Program-made: the position numbers and the translations under genes
Shown here: piece by piece, positions 17,593 through 25,599 of the stretch
Layout: each line of letters starts with the position of its first letter
How positions within the stretch are numbered: position 1 is the stretch's first letter
Assembly: GCA_944392805.1 (NCBI GenBank)
Contig: CALXXZ010000005.1
Location: 57,119 to 121,118, forward strand
Source: an uncultured Clostridia bacterium
GTDB taxonomy: Bacteria; Bacillota; Clostridia; TANB77; CAG-508
DNA: 64,000 nucleotides
Direction: 5' to 3'
Notes under the pieces: generated by a model
What the model saw: the letters and a program-made list of their open reading frames with translations, nothing else
The model's database searches: none
What the model was told of the DNA's origin: nothing

Positions 17593-18722
17593 ACAGAAAA
17601 TCTGTTATAAATAATGATGTTATAATAAAAAAATTAAGTGATGCTGGTATTGAAAACCCAGAAGAAGATATAAAAGAAATTAAAAAAATTGTAAATAAAT
17701 ATATACGCAACAAAATAAAAAATTCAAAACCAAAAGAAGATGAACAATACAAAGAAGGAATTCCTTTTTTTGATGTGTATCCTGATTATGATTTTACAAA
17801 GTTACCTTCTTGGGTAAAGCAGAATATTGAAGATGCAAGAATATATGGAAATTCTAAACAAATGGTAATACTTAAAGATGGTAGAAGATATCAGCTTAAT
17901 AATACATTAAATGATTTATCTGGAAAAGAATGGAATCATTTTATAAATTCTGTTATAAATACTAACTACACTACTAATGGTAAAGACTCATGTGCTCATC
18001 ATATTAGAAAAATACATCCAACTCCTAAACCACCAAAATTAATGAAAGAAATAATTGAATTTTTTTCTAAAGAAAATGAGATTATATTTGATTATTTTAT
18101 GGGAGTTGGAGGAACGTTATTAGGAGCGGGGATGTGTAGTAGAAGGGCAGTAGGGATTGACTTAGAAAGAAAATATATTGATGCATATAAAGAAGCGGCT
18201 ACTGAAATGGGTGTTCCTGTGTTTGATTGTGTAGAAGGCGACTGTATGGAAATACTAGCAGATGACAATAAAATGCAATCGCTTCTTGGAAATGAAAAAA
18301 TAAGTCTTGTTTTAATAGACCCACCATATGGAAATATGATGAGTAGAAAAAAAACAGGGGCGGATATAAAAGTGTATGGAAATGTTGCTACGCCATTTAC
18401 AAGTAGTGATAAGGATTTTGGAAATCTAGATATATATAATTTTTATGATAAATTGAAAGAATCAATTCAGCTTATATTACCTTATGTAAAAAAGAAGGGA
18501 TATGTTGTTATCTTTATAAAAGATTTACAACCAAATAAAAAAGAAACTAATTTATTACATGCAAAAATAGTTGAAACATTAAATGATATTCAAGAATTAA
18601 ATTATAAGGGGCTTAAAATATGGGCAGACCAAACAGCAAAACTTTTTCCTTATGGATATCCGTTCTCTTATGTTTCAAACCAAATTCACCAGTATATATT
18701 AGTATTTAGAAAAGAGAAGTAG
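17586..18722 (+). CDS. Permuted (beta-class) N4-cytosine/N6-adenine DNA methyltransferase, third of three
   Basis: In this 378-residue protein the motifs run X-I-IV: HPTPKPP at 144-150, FDYFMGVGGT at 168-177 and DPPYG at 245-249. This is the beta-class order, with the catalytic motif after the cofactor motif. Residues 1-55 are lysine-rich and helical. The part after DPPY (250-290) may contact DNA. DPPY, not SPPY, favours adenine, but beta-class enzymes vary. It is the last gene of the rightward operon. A two-way terminator separates it from the convergent nuclease gene. Confidence 0.88.
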   Translation: MLNRKSVINNDVIIKKLSDAGIENPEEDIKEIKKIVNKYIRNKIKNSKPKEDEQYKEGIPFFDVYPDYDFTKLPSWVKQNIEDARIYGNSKQMVILKDGRRYQLNNTLNDLSGKEWNHFINSVINTNYTTNGKDSCAHHIRKIHPTPKPPKLMKEIIEFFSKENEIIFDYFMGVGGTLLGAGMCSRRAVGIDLERKYIDAYKEAATEMGVPVFDCVEGDCMEILADDNKMQSLLGNEKISLVLIDPPYGNMMSRKKTGADIKVYGNVATPFTSSDKDFGNLDIYNFYDKLKESIQLILPYVKKKGYVVIFIKDLQPNKKETNLLHAKIVETLNDIQELNYKGLKIWADQTAKLFPYGYPFSYVSNQIHQYILVFRKEK

Positions 18723-18750
18723 AAATATAAATTCTGCTTCTCTTTTATTT
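18710..18750. terminator. Bidirectional terminator between methyltransferase and nuclease operons
   Basis: AAAAGAGAAGTAGAA at 18710-18724 pairs with TTCTGCTTCTCTTTT at 18732-18746 (one wobble). A- and T-runs at the ends let it work on both strands. The left arm includes the end of the third methyltransferase gene. Confidence 0.88.
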
Positions 18751-18751
18751 A

Positions 18752-20149
18752 TTATGAATCAAACACTACACCTAAACCATTAAATGCAAATTTTATACAT
18801 TCTGGGGCATTATTATTTATTATTATACGACCATCACTAGCAAGATAAAAAAGAACTTTAGAGTGAGGCAGTTTTCTACAATCGCCGCCAAAAATACTTA
18901 AACATCTCATTATTGTTACATCTCCATAACTAGGATAGATATATTCTTTTTCAATACTGTCATAGTTTTCAATTTCTTCAATTCCTTGGTTTATAGTTGA
19001 TAGCATTTTTCCTTCTACAAGGATTATATAATTCGTTTTTTCATCGTATAAAACAACATCTGGAAGGTAAAGATTAATACCATTTTTATCTTTTTTAGGC
19101 AAAGTTATTTGTGCACCAGTTTTTGAAAAGAAATATCCTCTTTCACAACCAGCATGATTTTCATAGATTCCTTTCATACCTGTATACATTGTTTGCATAT
19201 GAAGAAGAATATCAGCCATTTTTTCAGAGTGTCGCTCATAATGCCAGTATAATTCTGGCATTGCTACTTGTGGTGGCATTTGAATTTGGTCTAATTTCAT
19301 ATTTAAAATATTACATATGTATAGAAATTTATTTTTTCCTTTTGTTCTATCTACATATTTTTGAGACACACCATGTAGTGTAATAATAATATCTTTATCC
19401 CAGCCTAGTTTTCTTATACAGGCGGAAATCATAGATAGAGCACCAATGTTTGGATCATGCCCTATATTGCCAGCATCGGCAGGTTTTGCAAGTCTACCTG
19501 ATATTTCAATTCGTTCATCATATTTTGTTATAGTAATAGGAACATTTCCAGCGGGTGGCTTTCTCATTTTTGATTTGAAATTGATTAAATCATCGATATT
19601 TTTAAAGGGCTTAAACCATTTAGATGTATCTTTTCCAACAACAGTAACACCCAAAGTTAATAAAATATTTGTTCCAAAAATACTTGTATCAGATGGTTTT
19701 TTTTCTTCACGTGCTGCTAGTTCTTCATTGTATAACATATAAAGTTTAACGTCCTTGTAATAAGGAGTAATATAAACAAATTTAGATCCCCTTTGATAGA
19801 CACCTGTATTTCTTGATTCATCATCGCTTGTTTTTGTTTCTTCTATAGCCATGATTAAATTATCTGAAGAACTACCTTCACTAGGTTCTTCTATTTGCTT
19901 AAAAAGTAGGAAGTCTAAGAAACTAGAACTACCACTTACTGTTTTTATATAAATGTTTTTAGCTTTTTGGACACTCATATTTTCTACAATATATACAAAT
20001 TTAAAATATCCGTTTTCAATAAGTGGTCGGATTTTTATATCTTCGTTTATTGTTAAGGTGTCGTTAAAATCTTTACAATACATTTCCATAATTTGTTTAA
20101 CTACTGAAGGTTTTGGTCTTTCTTCAGTAAGAAGCCATAAATTTTCCAT
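18752..20149 (-). CDS. Probable type II restriction endonuclease with two candidate PD-(D/E)XK sites
   Basis: The 465-residue product matches no family I can name with certainty. Near the C-terminus, LPDVVLYD with Asp364, a short turn, and IILVEGK (Glu379-Lys381) form a clear PD-(D/E)XK nuclease motif. Near the N-terminus, LIMAIEETK (Glu103/104, Lys106) followed by VYQRGSKFVY could be a second such centre; some type IIS enzymes carry two active sites. It is the last gene of the leftward operon, three bases after the XRE gene, with GAGGAGG as ribosome site. Its position opposite three methyltransferases is the main argument for a restriction role. Confidence 0.7.
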   Translation of the reverse strand: MENLWLLTEERPKPSVVKQIMEMYCKDFNDTLTINEDIKIRPLIENGYFKFVYIVENMSVQKAKNIYIKTVSGSSSFLDFLLFKQIEEPSEGSSSDNLIMAIEETKTSDDESRNTGVYQRGSKFVYITPYYKDVKLYMLYNEELAAREEKKPSDTSIFGTNILLTLGVTVVGKDTSKWFKPFKNIDDLINFKSKMRKPPAGNVPITITKYDERIEISGRLAKPADAGNIGHDPNIGALSMISACIRKLGWDKDIIITLHGVSQKYVDRTKGKNKFLYICNILNMKLDQIQMPPQVAMPELYWHYERHSEKMADILLHMQTMYTGMKGIYENHAGCERGYFFSKTGAQITLPKKDKNGINLYLPDVVLYDEKTNYIILVEGKMLSTINQGIEEIENYDSIEKEYIYPSYGDVTIMRCLSIFGGDCRKLPHSKVLFYLASDGRIIINNNAPECIKFAFNGLGVVFDS

Positions 20150-20152
20150 TTT

Positions 20153-20377
20153 TTATTCCTCCTCTTTATTATTACTTTCTTTTACTGTTTCTATTATATC
20201 TTCAAGATTGCATTCTAATGCTTCACATATTTTTAGAAGAACATCTGTGGTCACATTTGCACCTTTTCCGAGTTTTGCTATAGACGCAGGACTAATGTTT
20301 GCAATTTTTCCTAAATCCTGCTTATTCATTCCTTTATCAATTAATAATTTCCATAATTTGTTATAACTAATATGCAT
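20153..20377 (-). CDS. Small XRE-family regulator (controller-protein type)
   Basis: The 74 residues are essentially one Cro/C1-type helix-turn-helix: LWKLLIDKGMNKQDLGKIA, then SPASIAKLGKG as the recognition helix region, and VLLKICEALEC as the last core helices. A Lys/Glu-rich tail follows. It has the size and place of a restriction-modification controller protein. It lies between the helicase (12 bases upstream) and nuclease genes (3 bases downstream). Its likely targets are the paired 16-bp repeats at 24175-24211 by the operon promoter; that link is inference. Confidence 0.88.
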   Translation of the reverse strand: MHISYNKLWKLLIDKGMNKQDLGKIANISPASIAKLGKGANVTTDVLLKICEALECNLEDIIETVKESNNKEEE

Positions 20378-20389
20378 AAATTAACCTCC

Positions 20390-23149
20390 TTATTTTTTAT
20401 CAATATAGTTTTTTAAAATTTCAACATCTTTACTTATGTCCCTAGGTTTAATTCTATTTATAACTTTTTCTTCTACTTCTGGTGTCCAGTAGATTTTTAG
20501 TTTTTCTCTTGCTCTTGTTATAGCAGTATAGAAAACATTATGCGTTACTAATTCCTCAACTTCATCAGTTACTACTATTTTGACGGATTCAAACTCTAAT
20601 CCTTGTGCTTTATGTATGGAAACTGCATAAGCAACTTGAAATGGAACTATAGTTCCAAAATCTTCTCCTTCTTCATCAGCACTTTTAAGTTTACGTACAT
20701 AAAATCTAATAAGAGATTTCTCTTCTTCCTCATTATTTTCAAGAAGGTCAAGACCTGTACCAAACGTATCTCTTTCATATATTAATTTAGGAATTTCAAT
20801 ATCAAATCGGATGCGTTCAGTAGGGGTATCTACATCAACGACTTTTACGTCACGGATTATTCCTTTCATATTGTTATATATGACTGGTCTAAATCTATCT
20901 GAATCAAGAAATAGTATAGGATCGCCAACTTTATATTGTTGAACATCCCAAGTAACTGCTGGGTTTGGATTACTTTCTTGCAAGAACCTATTAATATTAT
21001 TTATACCGTATAGTCCATCATAATTAAGGCATAGAATTGCCTCGCCAGGTTCAAGTGAAGAAAGTAATGTTTCATCTACTTTTAGAGAATAACTTTCTCT
21101 TTCAATTACTTCCTTAGCTGTATCATCCATGCATCTAACTTTATCCCAAAGCTCTAGCAGATGTTTGTTTTTAGTTCTATGAGGTTTTTTTAGTTCAAAA
21201 ACAGCAGTTTCGGGTAAGAACGCCTTTAGTACTGAGAACCAGTTTCCAAATTGTATTGCATCAATTTGATAAGTATCTCCAACTAATAAAAGCATTTCAA
21301 AATTTGCTTTTTGTAGTATTTCAACCATATCTTTATTGCTGACAGTACTACATTCATCAATGACCAATAATTTATAATCAATTGAAGAAGTTTGGTGCTT
21401 AAAACTTTCGATTGTAGAAAAAGTAGTATTTTCTGCATCAATTTTTCTAATCAAGTTTTCTTTTGCTGGATTTGTTTGAGTTAAATATAGTTTAGGCTCA
21501 TCGTTTAGAAAGTGTGAAACATGGTTTATTAATGTGGATTTTCCTACACCGGCAGAACCATATATTACACCAACTTTTGAATCAGAAAATATCTGTCTAA
21601 TAATATCTTTCTTTTCATCACAATCAATTTCATAACCATCAAAGAGTAGCCAGAAGTCAACATCAGCACTATAGTTTTCTATACCAGATTCAGCTAATTC
21701 TTGTAATCTTTTAATTATGGTGCAAGTATCTAGCTTATAATCATTTATAAATACTTGATTATGTTCTAGCATTAAATCACCTTCAGGTCTATGACCAGAG
21801 TAAAGATTTTCATTATATGTTTTTATAAGCTCTGGATAATCAGGGTAATTTTCCAATTCACTAATATCAGTGAATAATTGTCCTTTGCCTTCTGTATTAT
21901 TTTCTATAAATCTTGCAAATAATTCATGACGATTACCATTACAAGGAATGCACTCAAATATTGCAGATAATTTTGGATTATGTCCAAGAGGAGAGCGATT
22001 AAATGGTAAGTCATCAAATTGCTTACTACCAATATCTAAATACAAGTTAGATAGATAGCTGTTTGGAGCTTTAACCCATTCTTCATAATATTTACTATAG
22101 TATCCTGACGAATATTGACTTTTTATTATGACATTATTCATATTATAAAGTAGGTATCTTAATATATTTTTTCCACTCTTGCCACTTAATATTAAATTTC
22201 TGCAATAATCTAATATTGGAATAAATATAGGATTTTTAAGGCTACTTTTCCATTTGAGAGTAATATCATTATATGCAGCATCTGGAAAGTCTATTAGATT
22301 ATTTAAGGTGTATTTTGTTTTAGTAAGAAATTCACAAATTAATCGTTGTTCTGGATAACCTACTTTTATTTTATCTCCATTTATTATTGATATGAAATTT
22401 TGAAATTCACAATCTCTTATTGAAACTTCCCAACCATCAATAACGATGATAGGCATTGTTTTGCCTAATATTTCGATAGTTTCATTTATAAGGTGAAATT
22501 TAGATGCATAGTTACTTTTGACTGGAAGTTTTGTAAAAGCAATAACTCTGTTTGTCTTAGATTTGTTCTTCCTGTCATCAATTGGAGTAAATGTAACTTC
22601 ATAATATATCTTTCTATCTACAAATAGAGGTTTGATTTTTTGGATATAATATTTATCTTTACTATCTGTGTGTAATGCTGCAGGATGATGTTCTATTTTT
22701 TCTGCAATTTTTTTATAGTATTCCTGTAGGGTATCATCTAAATGTAAAGGAAATTTATCTAAATTATGCAGTACCTCAATACCAAAGTGTTGACTAAGAA
22801 GATTTTTGGTTTCTAGTAAGTACTGATAATACTTTAACATTAAACGTTCTGATCCATCTTCATCTAAAGTGTATTGCGTAGTTACAACTTGTAGATAGTT
22901 ACGAAACTTATATAGGGTATATAGGTCACTATTTACTTGGCAATACTCGATTGCCTTAGTTAAATTTTCTTCGTTAATGTCGATTTCTTTGCCATTGGCA
23001 TAAAACTTAAGAATTACATGATTAATGAATTTTATTAGTTGTTCTAATATATCTTGTGAAATTGCACCACGAGAAGAGTCTTCGATTTCATCTAAGTGTC
23101 TACATATAACACTATCTATTCTTTTTATAGAACTATCAATTGTTGGCAT
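20390..23149 (-). CDS. Large SF1 (RecD/UvrD-like) helicase with unassigned N-terminal half
   Basis: This is a 919-residue ATP-dependent helicase. The motor is in the C-terminal part: Walker A GSAGVGKST at 531-539, Walker B LLVIDEC at 594-600, motif III LLVGDTYQIDAI at 622-633, motif V VSIHKAQGLEFE at 843-854 and motif VI FYTAITRAREK at 873-883. This is the RecD/AAA_30 plus UvrD_C_2 arrangement. Residues 1-500 contain no motif I recognise; they are a mix of long helices and strands and could recognise DNA or a partner. It starts 15 bases after the unknown gene and precedes the XRE gene. Co-transcription with a nuclease-like gene suggests translocation-dependent restriction. Confidence 0.85.
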   Translation of the reverse strand: MPTIDSSIKRIDSVICRHLDEIEDSSRGAISQDILEQLIKFINHVILKFYANGKEIDINEENLTKAIEYCQVNSDLYTLYKFRNYLQVVTTQYTLDEDGSERLMLKYYQYLLETKNLLSQHFGIEVLHNLDKFPLHLDDTLQEYYKKIAEKIEHHPAALHTDSKDKYYIQKIKPLFVDRKIYYEVTFTPIDDRKNKSKTNRVIAFTKLPVKSNYASKFHLINETIEILGKTMPIIVIDGWEVSIRDCEFQNFISIINGDKIKVGYPEQRLICEFLTKTKYTLNNLIDFPDAAYNDITLKWKSSLKNPIFIPILDYCRNLILSGKSGKNILRYLLYNMNNVIIKSQYSSGYYSKYYEEWVKAPNSYLSNLYLDIGSKQFDDLPFNRSPLGHNPKLSAIFECIPCNGNRHELFARFIENNTEGKGQLFTDISELENYPDYPELIKTYNENLYSGHRPEGDLMLEHNQVFINDYKLDTCTIIKRLQELAESGIENYSADVDFWLLFDGYEIDCDEKKDIIRQIFSDSKVGVIYGSAGVGKSTLINHVSHFLNDEPKLYLTQTNPAKENLIRKIDAENTTFSTIESFKHQTSSIDYKLLVIDECSTVSNKDMVEILQKANFEMLLLVGDTYQIDAIQFGNWFSVLKAFLPETAVFELKKPHRTKNKHLLELWDKVRCMDDTAKEVIERESYSLKVDETLLSSLEPGEAILCLNYDGLYGINNINRFLQESNPNPAVTWDVQQYKVGDPILFLDSDRFRPVIYNNMKGIIRDVKVVDVDTPTERIRFDIEIPKLIYERDTFGTGLDLLENNEEEEKSLIRFYVRKLKSADEEGEDFGTIVPFQVAYAVSIHKAQGLEFESVKIVVTDEVEELVTHNVFYTAITRAREKLKIYWTPEVEEKVINRIKPRDISKDVEILKNYIDKK

Positions 23150-23164
23150 TTATTATCATCCTTT

Positions 23165-23986
23165 CTAAAAATCACTATCATTCCAATCATCTAACAAAAC
23201 ATCATATGGGATGTTTTTGTCATATTTTTCTGGATGAAGTTTAACATATAAATTTCTTATTTTTATTCTTTGACTTTTGATTACACTTGTATTTGAGTTA
23301 CATGAAATGAAACTTGTACTTAATTCATCAAGAACACCTAAAATTCCAAATACATCTGATTTTAGCATTGGATTTACAAAATCATTAGATTTTTCCTTCC
23401 ATTTTTCTTGATATAACTTTTTAATTTTGTTAGGAATACTCATGTCTACTAAATAGGATGCATAGTCTCCTCTAATTAAAGTAAGCATGATTTCCTCATA
23501 ATCTGAATTAAATTCAGTAAGCAATTCATTATCAGTTTCTGTATAAGGGAAACTAGCAGCAGTCTGCTCAACGGGAATATTAAGTGGTTCATCTTTATTA
23601 GATGAGCTTTTCCTCTGAGTAGCTGCTGCTTTTTTTATGATTTCATCAAAGCAACTAGCTATTTTGTAATTAATATTTTGTAGGTCTATTTCATCAATAC
23701 TTCCTGAAAAAGCATCACAAAGTTTCTCTGAAACTGAGTCTTCAAAATTATCAAGGAAAGATACAAAGTTCTCTAGGTCAGCAACAGGAGATATTTCTCT
23801 AGCTATTCCATTTATTGTTGATCTTCCATTGTAATAGGCTTTAAAACTATCATCTGATTTATTTTCAATTACTGTAGAGTTATCTTCTCCAATCATAGCT
23901 ATAAAGAGTTTCCTAGTAAATTCAACTGTGTTATCTGAACCACCAATGATTGGTTTTAGTAATTTAGCGAAATCTGAAAAAGTCAT
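23165..23986 (-). CDS. Unknown protein, first gene of the leftward defence operon
   Basis: I do not recognise this 273-residue protein. It has no signal peptide, membrane segment, cysteine pair or nucleotide-binding motif. The N-terminal 110 residues look helical. A Ser/Lys/Glu-rich linker (about 120-140, RKSSSNKDE) separates them from a C-terminal part with YEEIMLTLIRGDYASYL, a basic KKLYQEKWKEKS stretch, and a final IRNLYVKLHPEKY. The start has GAGGAG upstream and is closest to the operon promoter. Being co-transcribed with a helicase and a nuclease, it could be a structural or recognition subunit. Confidence 0.7.
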   Translation of the reverse strand: MTFSDFAKLLKPIIGGSDNTVEFTRKLFIAMIGEDNSTVIENKSDDSFKAYYNGRSTINGIAREISPVADLENFVSFLDNFEDSVSEKLCDAFSGSIDEIDLQNINYKIASCFDEIIKKAAATQRKSSSNKDEPLNIPVEQTAASFPYTETDNELLTEFNSDYEEIMLTLIRGDYASYLVDMSIPNKIKKLYQEKWKEKSNDFVNPMLKSDVFGILGVLDELSTSFISCNSNTSVIKSQRIKIRNLYVKLHPEKYDKNIPYDVLLDDWNDSDF

Positions 23987-24140
23987 TAATTATCTCCTCA
24001 TTTCTTGTATTACCGAAACATCCCGAAGACTACCCATGACTACCCGAGATTTTATAGCAAAGCTGTTAAAATCTTAAGTGTAAAAAGCAGAAGTAATAAC
24101 TTCATAGATAGCACGATATGATTTTTAAATTGATGAAAAT

Positions 24141-24146
24141 ATTATA
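24141..24146 (-). promoter_or_regulatory. -10 box of the leftward defence operon
   Basis: A consensus TATAAT lies on the minus strand, 155 bases before the first gene. The -35 region (TGGTTT at 24169-24164, 17-base spacer) is poor. With the repeat pair just upstream, this fits a promoter that needs an activator or is modulated by one. Confidence 0.45.
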
Positions 24147-24174
24147 TCAGAAAATTATGAAGAAAACCATGCTT

Positions 24175-24211
24175 TTGCATAAAAAAAATATGCAATTGCA
24201 TAAAAAAAATA
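24175..24211. repeat. Two 16-bp direct repeats, 21-bp period, with central palindrome
   Basis: TTGCATAAAAAAAATA occurs at 24175-24190 and again at 24196-24211. The starts are 21 bases (two helical turns) apart. The end of one and the start of the next create the perfect palindrome TATGCAATTGCATA at 24189-24202. It is placed just upstream of the minus-strand -10 box and is a probable operator. Confidence 0.75.
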
Positions 24212-24369
24212 CAAAAACGAATAACTTTTTGCTTTTTATAAATTTAATGTTTTGATGCCTGAGTTTGCAATAGGGCAGAAGGATACGAATAAAAGCTATT
24301 TAATACCGTAAAGGTAAAAATGCCTATTTTTAGTACCCTCTCTTTATTGCACCCTAAATCAGGTAGTAG

Positions 24370-24404
24370 GAGTCCGTGTACTAAAAAAGCACGGACTCTT
24401 TTTT
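24370..24404 (+). terminator. Terminator in the early leader
   Basis: GAGTCCGTG at 24370-24378 pairs perfectly with CACGGACTC at 24390-24398, followed by a T-run. As it precedes the first phage gene, it either ends a short upstream RNA or attenuates early transcription. Confidence 0.88.
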
Positions 24405-24451
24405 CCTTTCCTTCTGCACCGAAACAGGCAAAAGGAAGGGAGGACTTTTAA

Positions 24452-24988
24452 ATGAAAAGTCATAAAACAAAACAAGAAAACAGGGGTACTTATACCTACA
24501 TCTTTGACGATGGAACTAAAATCACAATTAAACCAGGAGAGGAAGGAGTAACAGAGGAGTTCATCAAAAAATTACATTCTTTAGATGATTCAGAGGTTTA
24601 TTACAACCATAAGAATTGGCATAGACCTATATCTGAAAAAGAAAAACAAGATATTAAGGATTGGGAAGAAAAACACCCAGGCGAAAAATATCAAGAGATA
24701 TGGAACTTATCTATTGATTCAATCTTTGATGAGGAAGGAAATCAGGACAAGTGTATCTATCTTGCAGATAATACGACTGCTGTAGAAGATACATCTGATG
24801 AAGTAGATAGGTTAAGAGAAGTTGTTTCAATGATGACTGAAAAACAACAAAGAGTATATGAACTTCATTTTCTAGAAGGTTATTCACTTACTGAAGTAGC
24901 CGCAATTATGGGAACTTCTATACCAAGTGTTCATAAGCACAAGGAAAAAATTTTGAAGTTTATAAAAGAAAATTTCAAGAGAGGTTAA
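24452..24988 (+). CDS. Phage sigma-70 region-4-like regulator
   Basis: The first rightward phage gene encodes 178 residues. The C-terminal part, from about 120, is a sigma region 4 helix-turn-helix: MTEKQQRVYELHFLEGYSLTEVAAIMG, then TSIPSVHKHKEKILKFI. Residues 1-110 contain a strand-rich N-terminus (YTYIFDDGTKITIKPGEEG) and an acidic linker with no sigma region 2. It is therefore probably not a full sigma factor but an activator using the same fold to direct transcription. The ribosome site AAGGGAGG is strong. Confidence 0.8.
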   Translation: MKSHKTKQENRGTYTYIFDDGTKITIKPGEEGVTEEFIKKLHSLDDSEVYYNHKNWHRPISEKEKQDIKDWEEKHPGEKYQEIWNLSIDSIFDEEGNQDKCIYLADNTTAVEDTSDEVDRLREVVSMMTEKQQRVYELHFLEGYSLTEVAAIMGTSIPSVHKHKEKILKFIKENFKRG

Positions 24989-25060
24989 AAAAGATAAAAA
25001 ATTCTTTGCCTAGTACTTGTAAGGCAATGGACTTACAAATACGAAGGGAGGCTCAAGAGG

Positions 25061-25279
25061 ATGGCTATAAAGCATAAGGTCACAATCAACGTAACTGATG
25101 AGAATGGCAACAATGTGAAAATACTGCGAGGTGGTCAATTAACTTTGCCACAGAAAATCATCAAATTTCTATTTGGAGATTATAGACAAGTATTTTTATT
25201 AGACCCTGGTCAGTCAGTACAATCCGTTGATGTCAAAGAAATAAAGGAAGGAGGAAGTACCGATGGCAAAGATGAATAA
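25061..25279 (+). CDS. Small conserved phage early protein
   Basis: The 72-residue product has a strand-rich N-terminus (KHKVTINVTDENGNNVKILRGG), a short helix (LPQKIIKFLFGDY) and an acidic/glycine tail. No family is recognised. The GAAGGGAGG upstream and the 17-base overlap with the next gene support its reality and tight coupling. Its position at the head of the replication block suggests an early accessory role. Confidence 0.6.
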   Translation: MAIKHKVTINVTDENGNNVKILRGGQLTLPQKIIKFLFGDYRQVFLLDPGQSVQSVDVKEIKEGGSTDGKDE

Positions 25280-25598
25280 TTTATCTTTAGAACTAGAAGA
25301 ACTAAGAAAAAGTACAAATAAGTTAAGTGAAATATTATCTACAGTAAGCGACATTATAACATCGATTAATGACATTGTAGGAAGTATTGAATCAGCCTTT
25401 TCAAGTTCTCCAGAAAAACCTAAAGAAAATAAAAAGTCTGTAACTTTAGAAGAAGTAAGAGCAATTTTAGCAGAAAAATCTAGAGCAGGTAAAACAGCAG
25501 AAGTAAAAGGGTTACTTACTAAATTTGGAGTTAACAAATTATCTGAATTAGACGCATCAAAGTATGATGAGTTGTTGAAAGAAACGGAGGGAATTTAA
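25263..25598 (+). CDS. Phage early protein with coiled-coil N-terminus and rrp5-like tail
   Basis: Of 111 residues, the first 45 form an amphipathic helix rich in Leu/Ile/Ser (LEELRKSTNKLSEILSTVSDI). The C-terminal 50, after a Pro/Lys/Glu linker, have the pattern VTLEEVRAILAEKSRAG, then LLTKFGVNKLSELD. That segment recurs in many Clostridia phage proteins annotated only by a weak 'rRNA biogenesis rrp5' label. Its function is unknown; a DNA- or SSB-partner role would fit its place before the nuclease and ssDNA-binding genes. Confidence 0.6.
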   Translation: MAKMNNLSLELEELRKSTNKLSEILSTVSDIITSINDIVGSIESAFSSSPEKPKENKKSVTLEEVRAILAEKSRAGKTAEVKGLLTKFGVNKLSELDASKYDELLKETEGI

Positions 25599-25599
25599 T

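Larger units (their letters stand above)
23987..24451. other. 465-base intergenic region between the defence operon and phage early genes
   Basis: This is a divergent control region with no gene I can support. From left to right it holds a minus-strand TATAAT (24146-24141), two 16-bp direct repeats and a palindrome (24175-24211), and a GC-richer stretch (24241-24369) with mutually complementary GCAGAAGG (24275-24282) and CCTTCTGC (24410-24417). A strong terminator at 24370-24404 and the ribosome site of the sigma-like gene follow. The stretch before the terminator could encode a short structured RNA or be an attenuated leader. Confidence 0.6.

Noticed and set aside
19953-20366. 137-residue frame opposite the XRE and nuclease genes
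   Set aside because: The minus-strand genes have good ribosome sites and recognisable domains, and this frame has neither.
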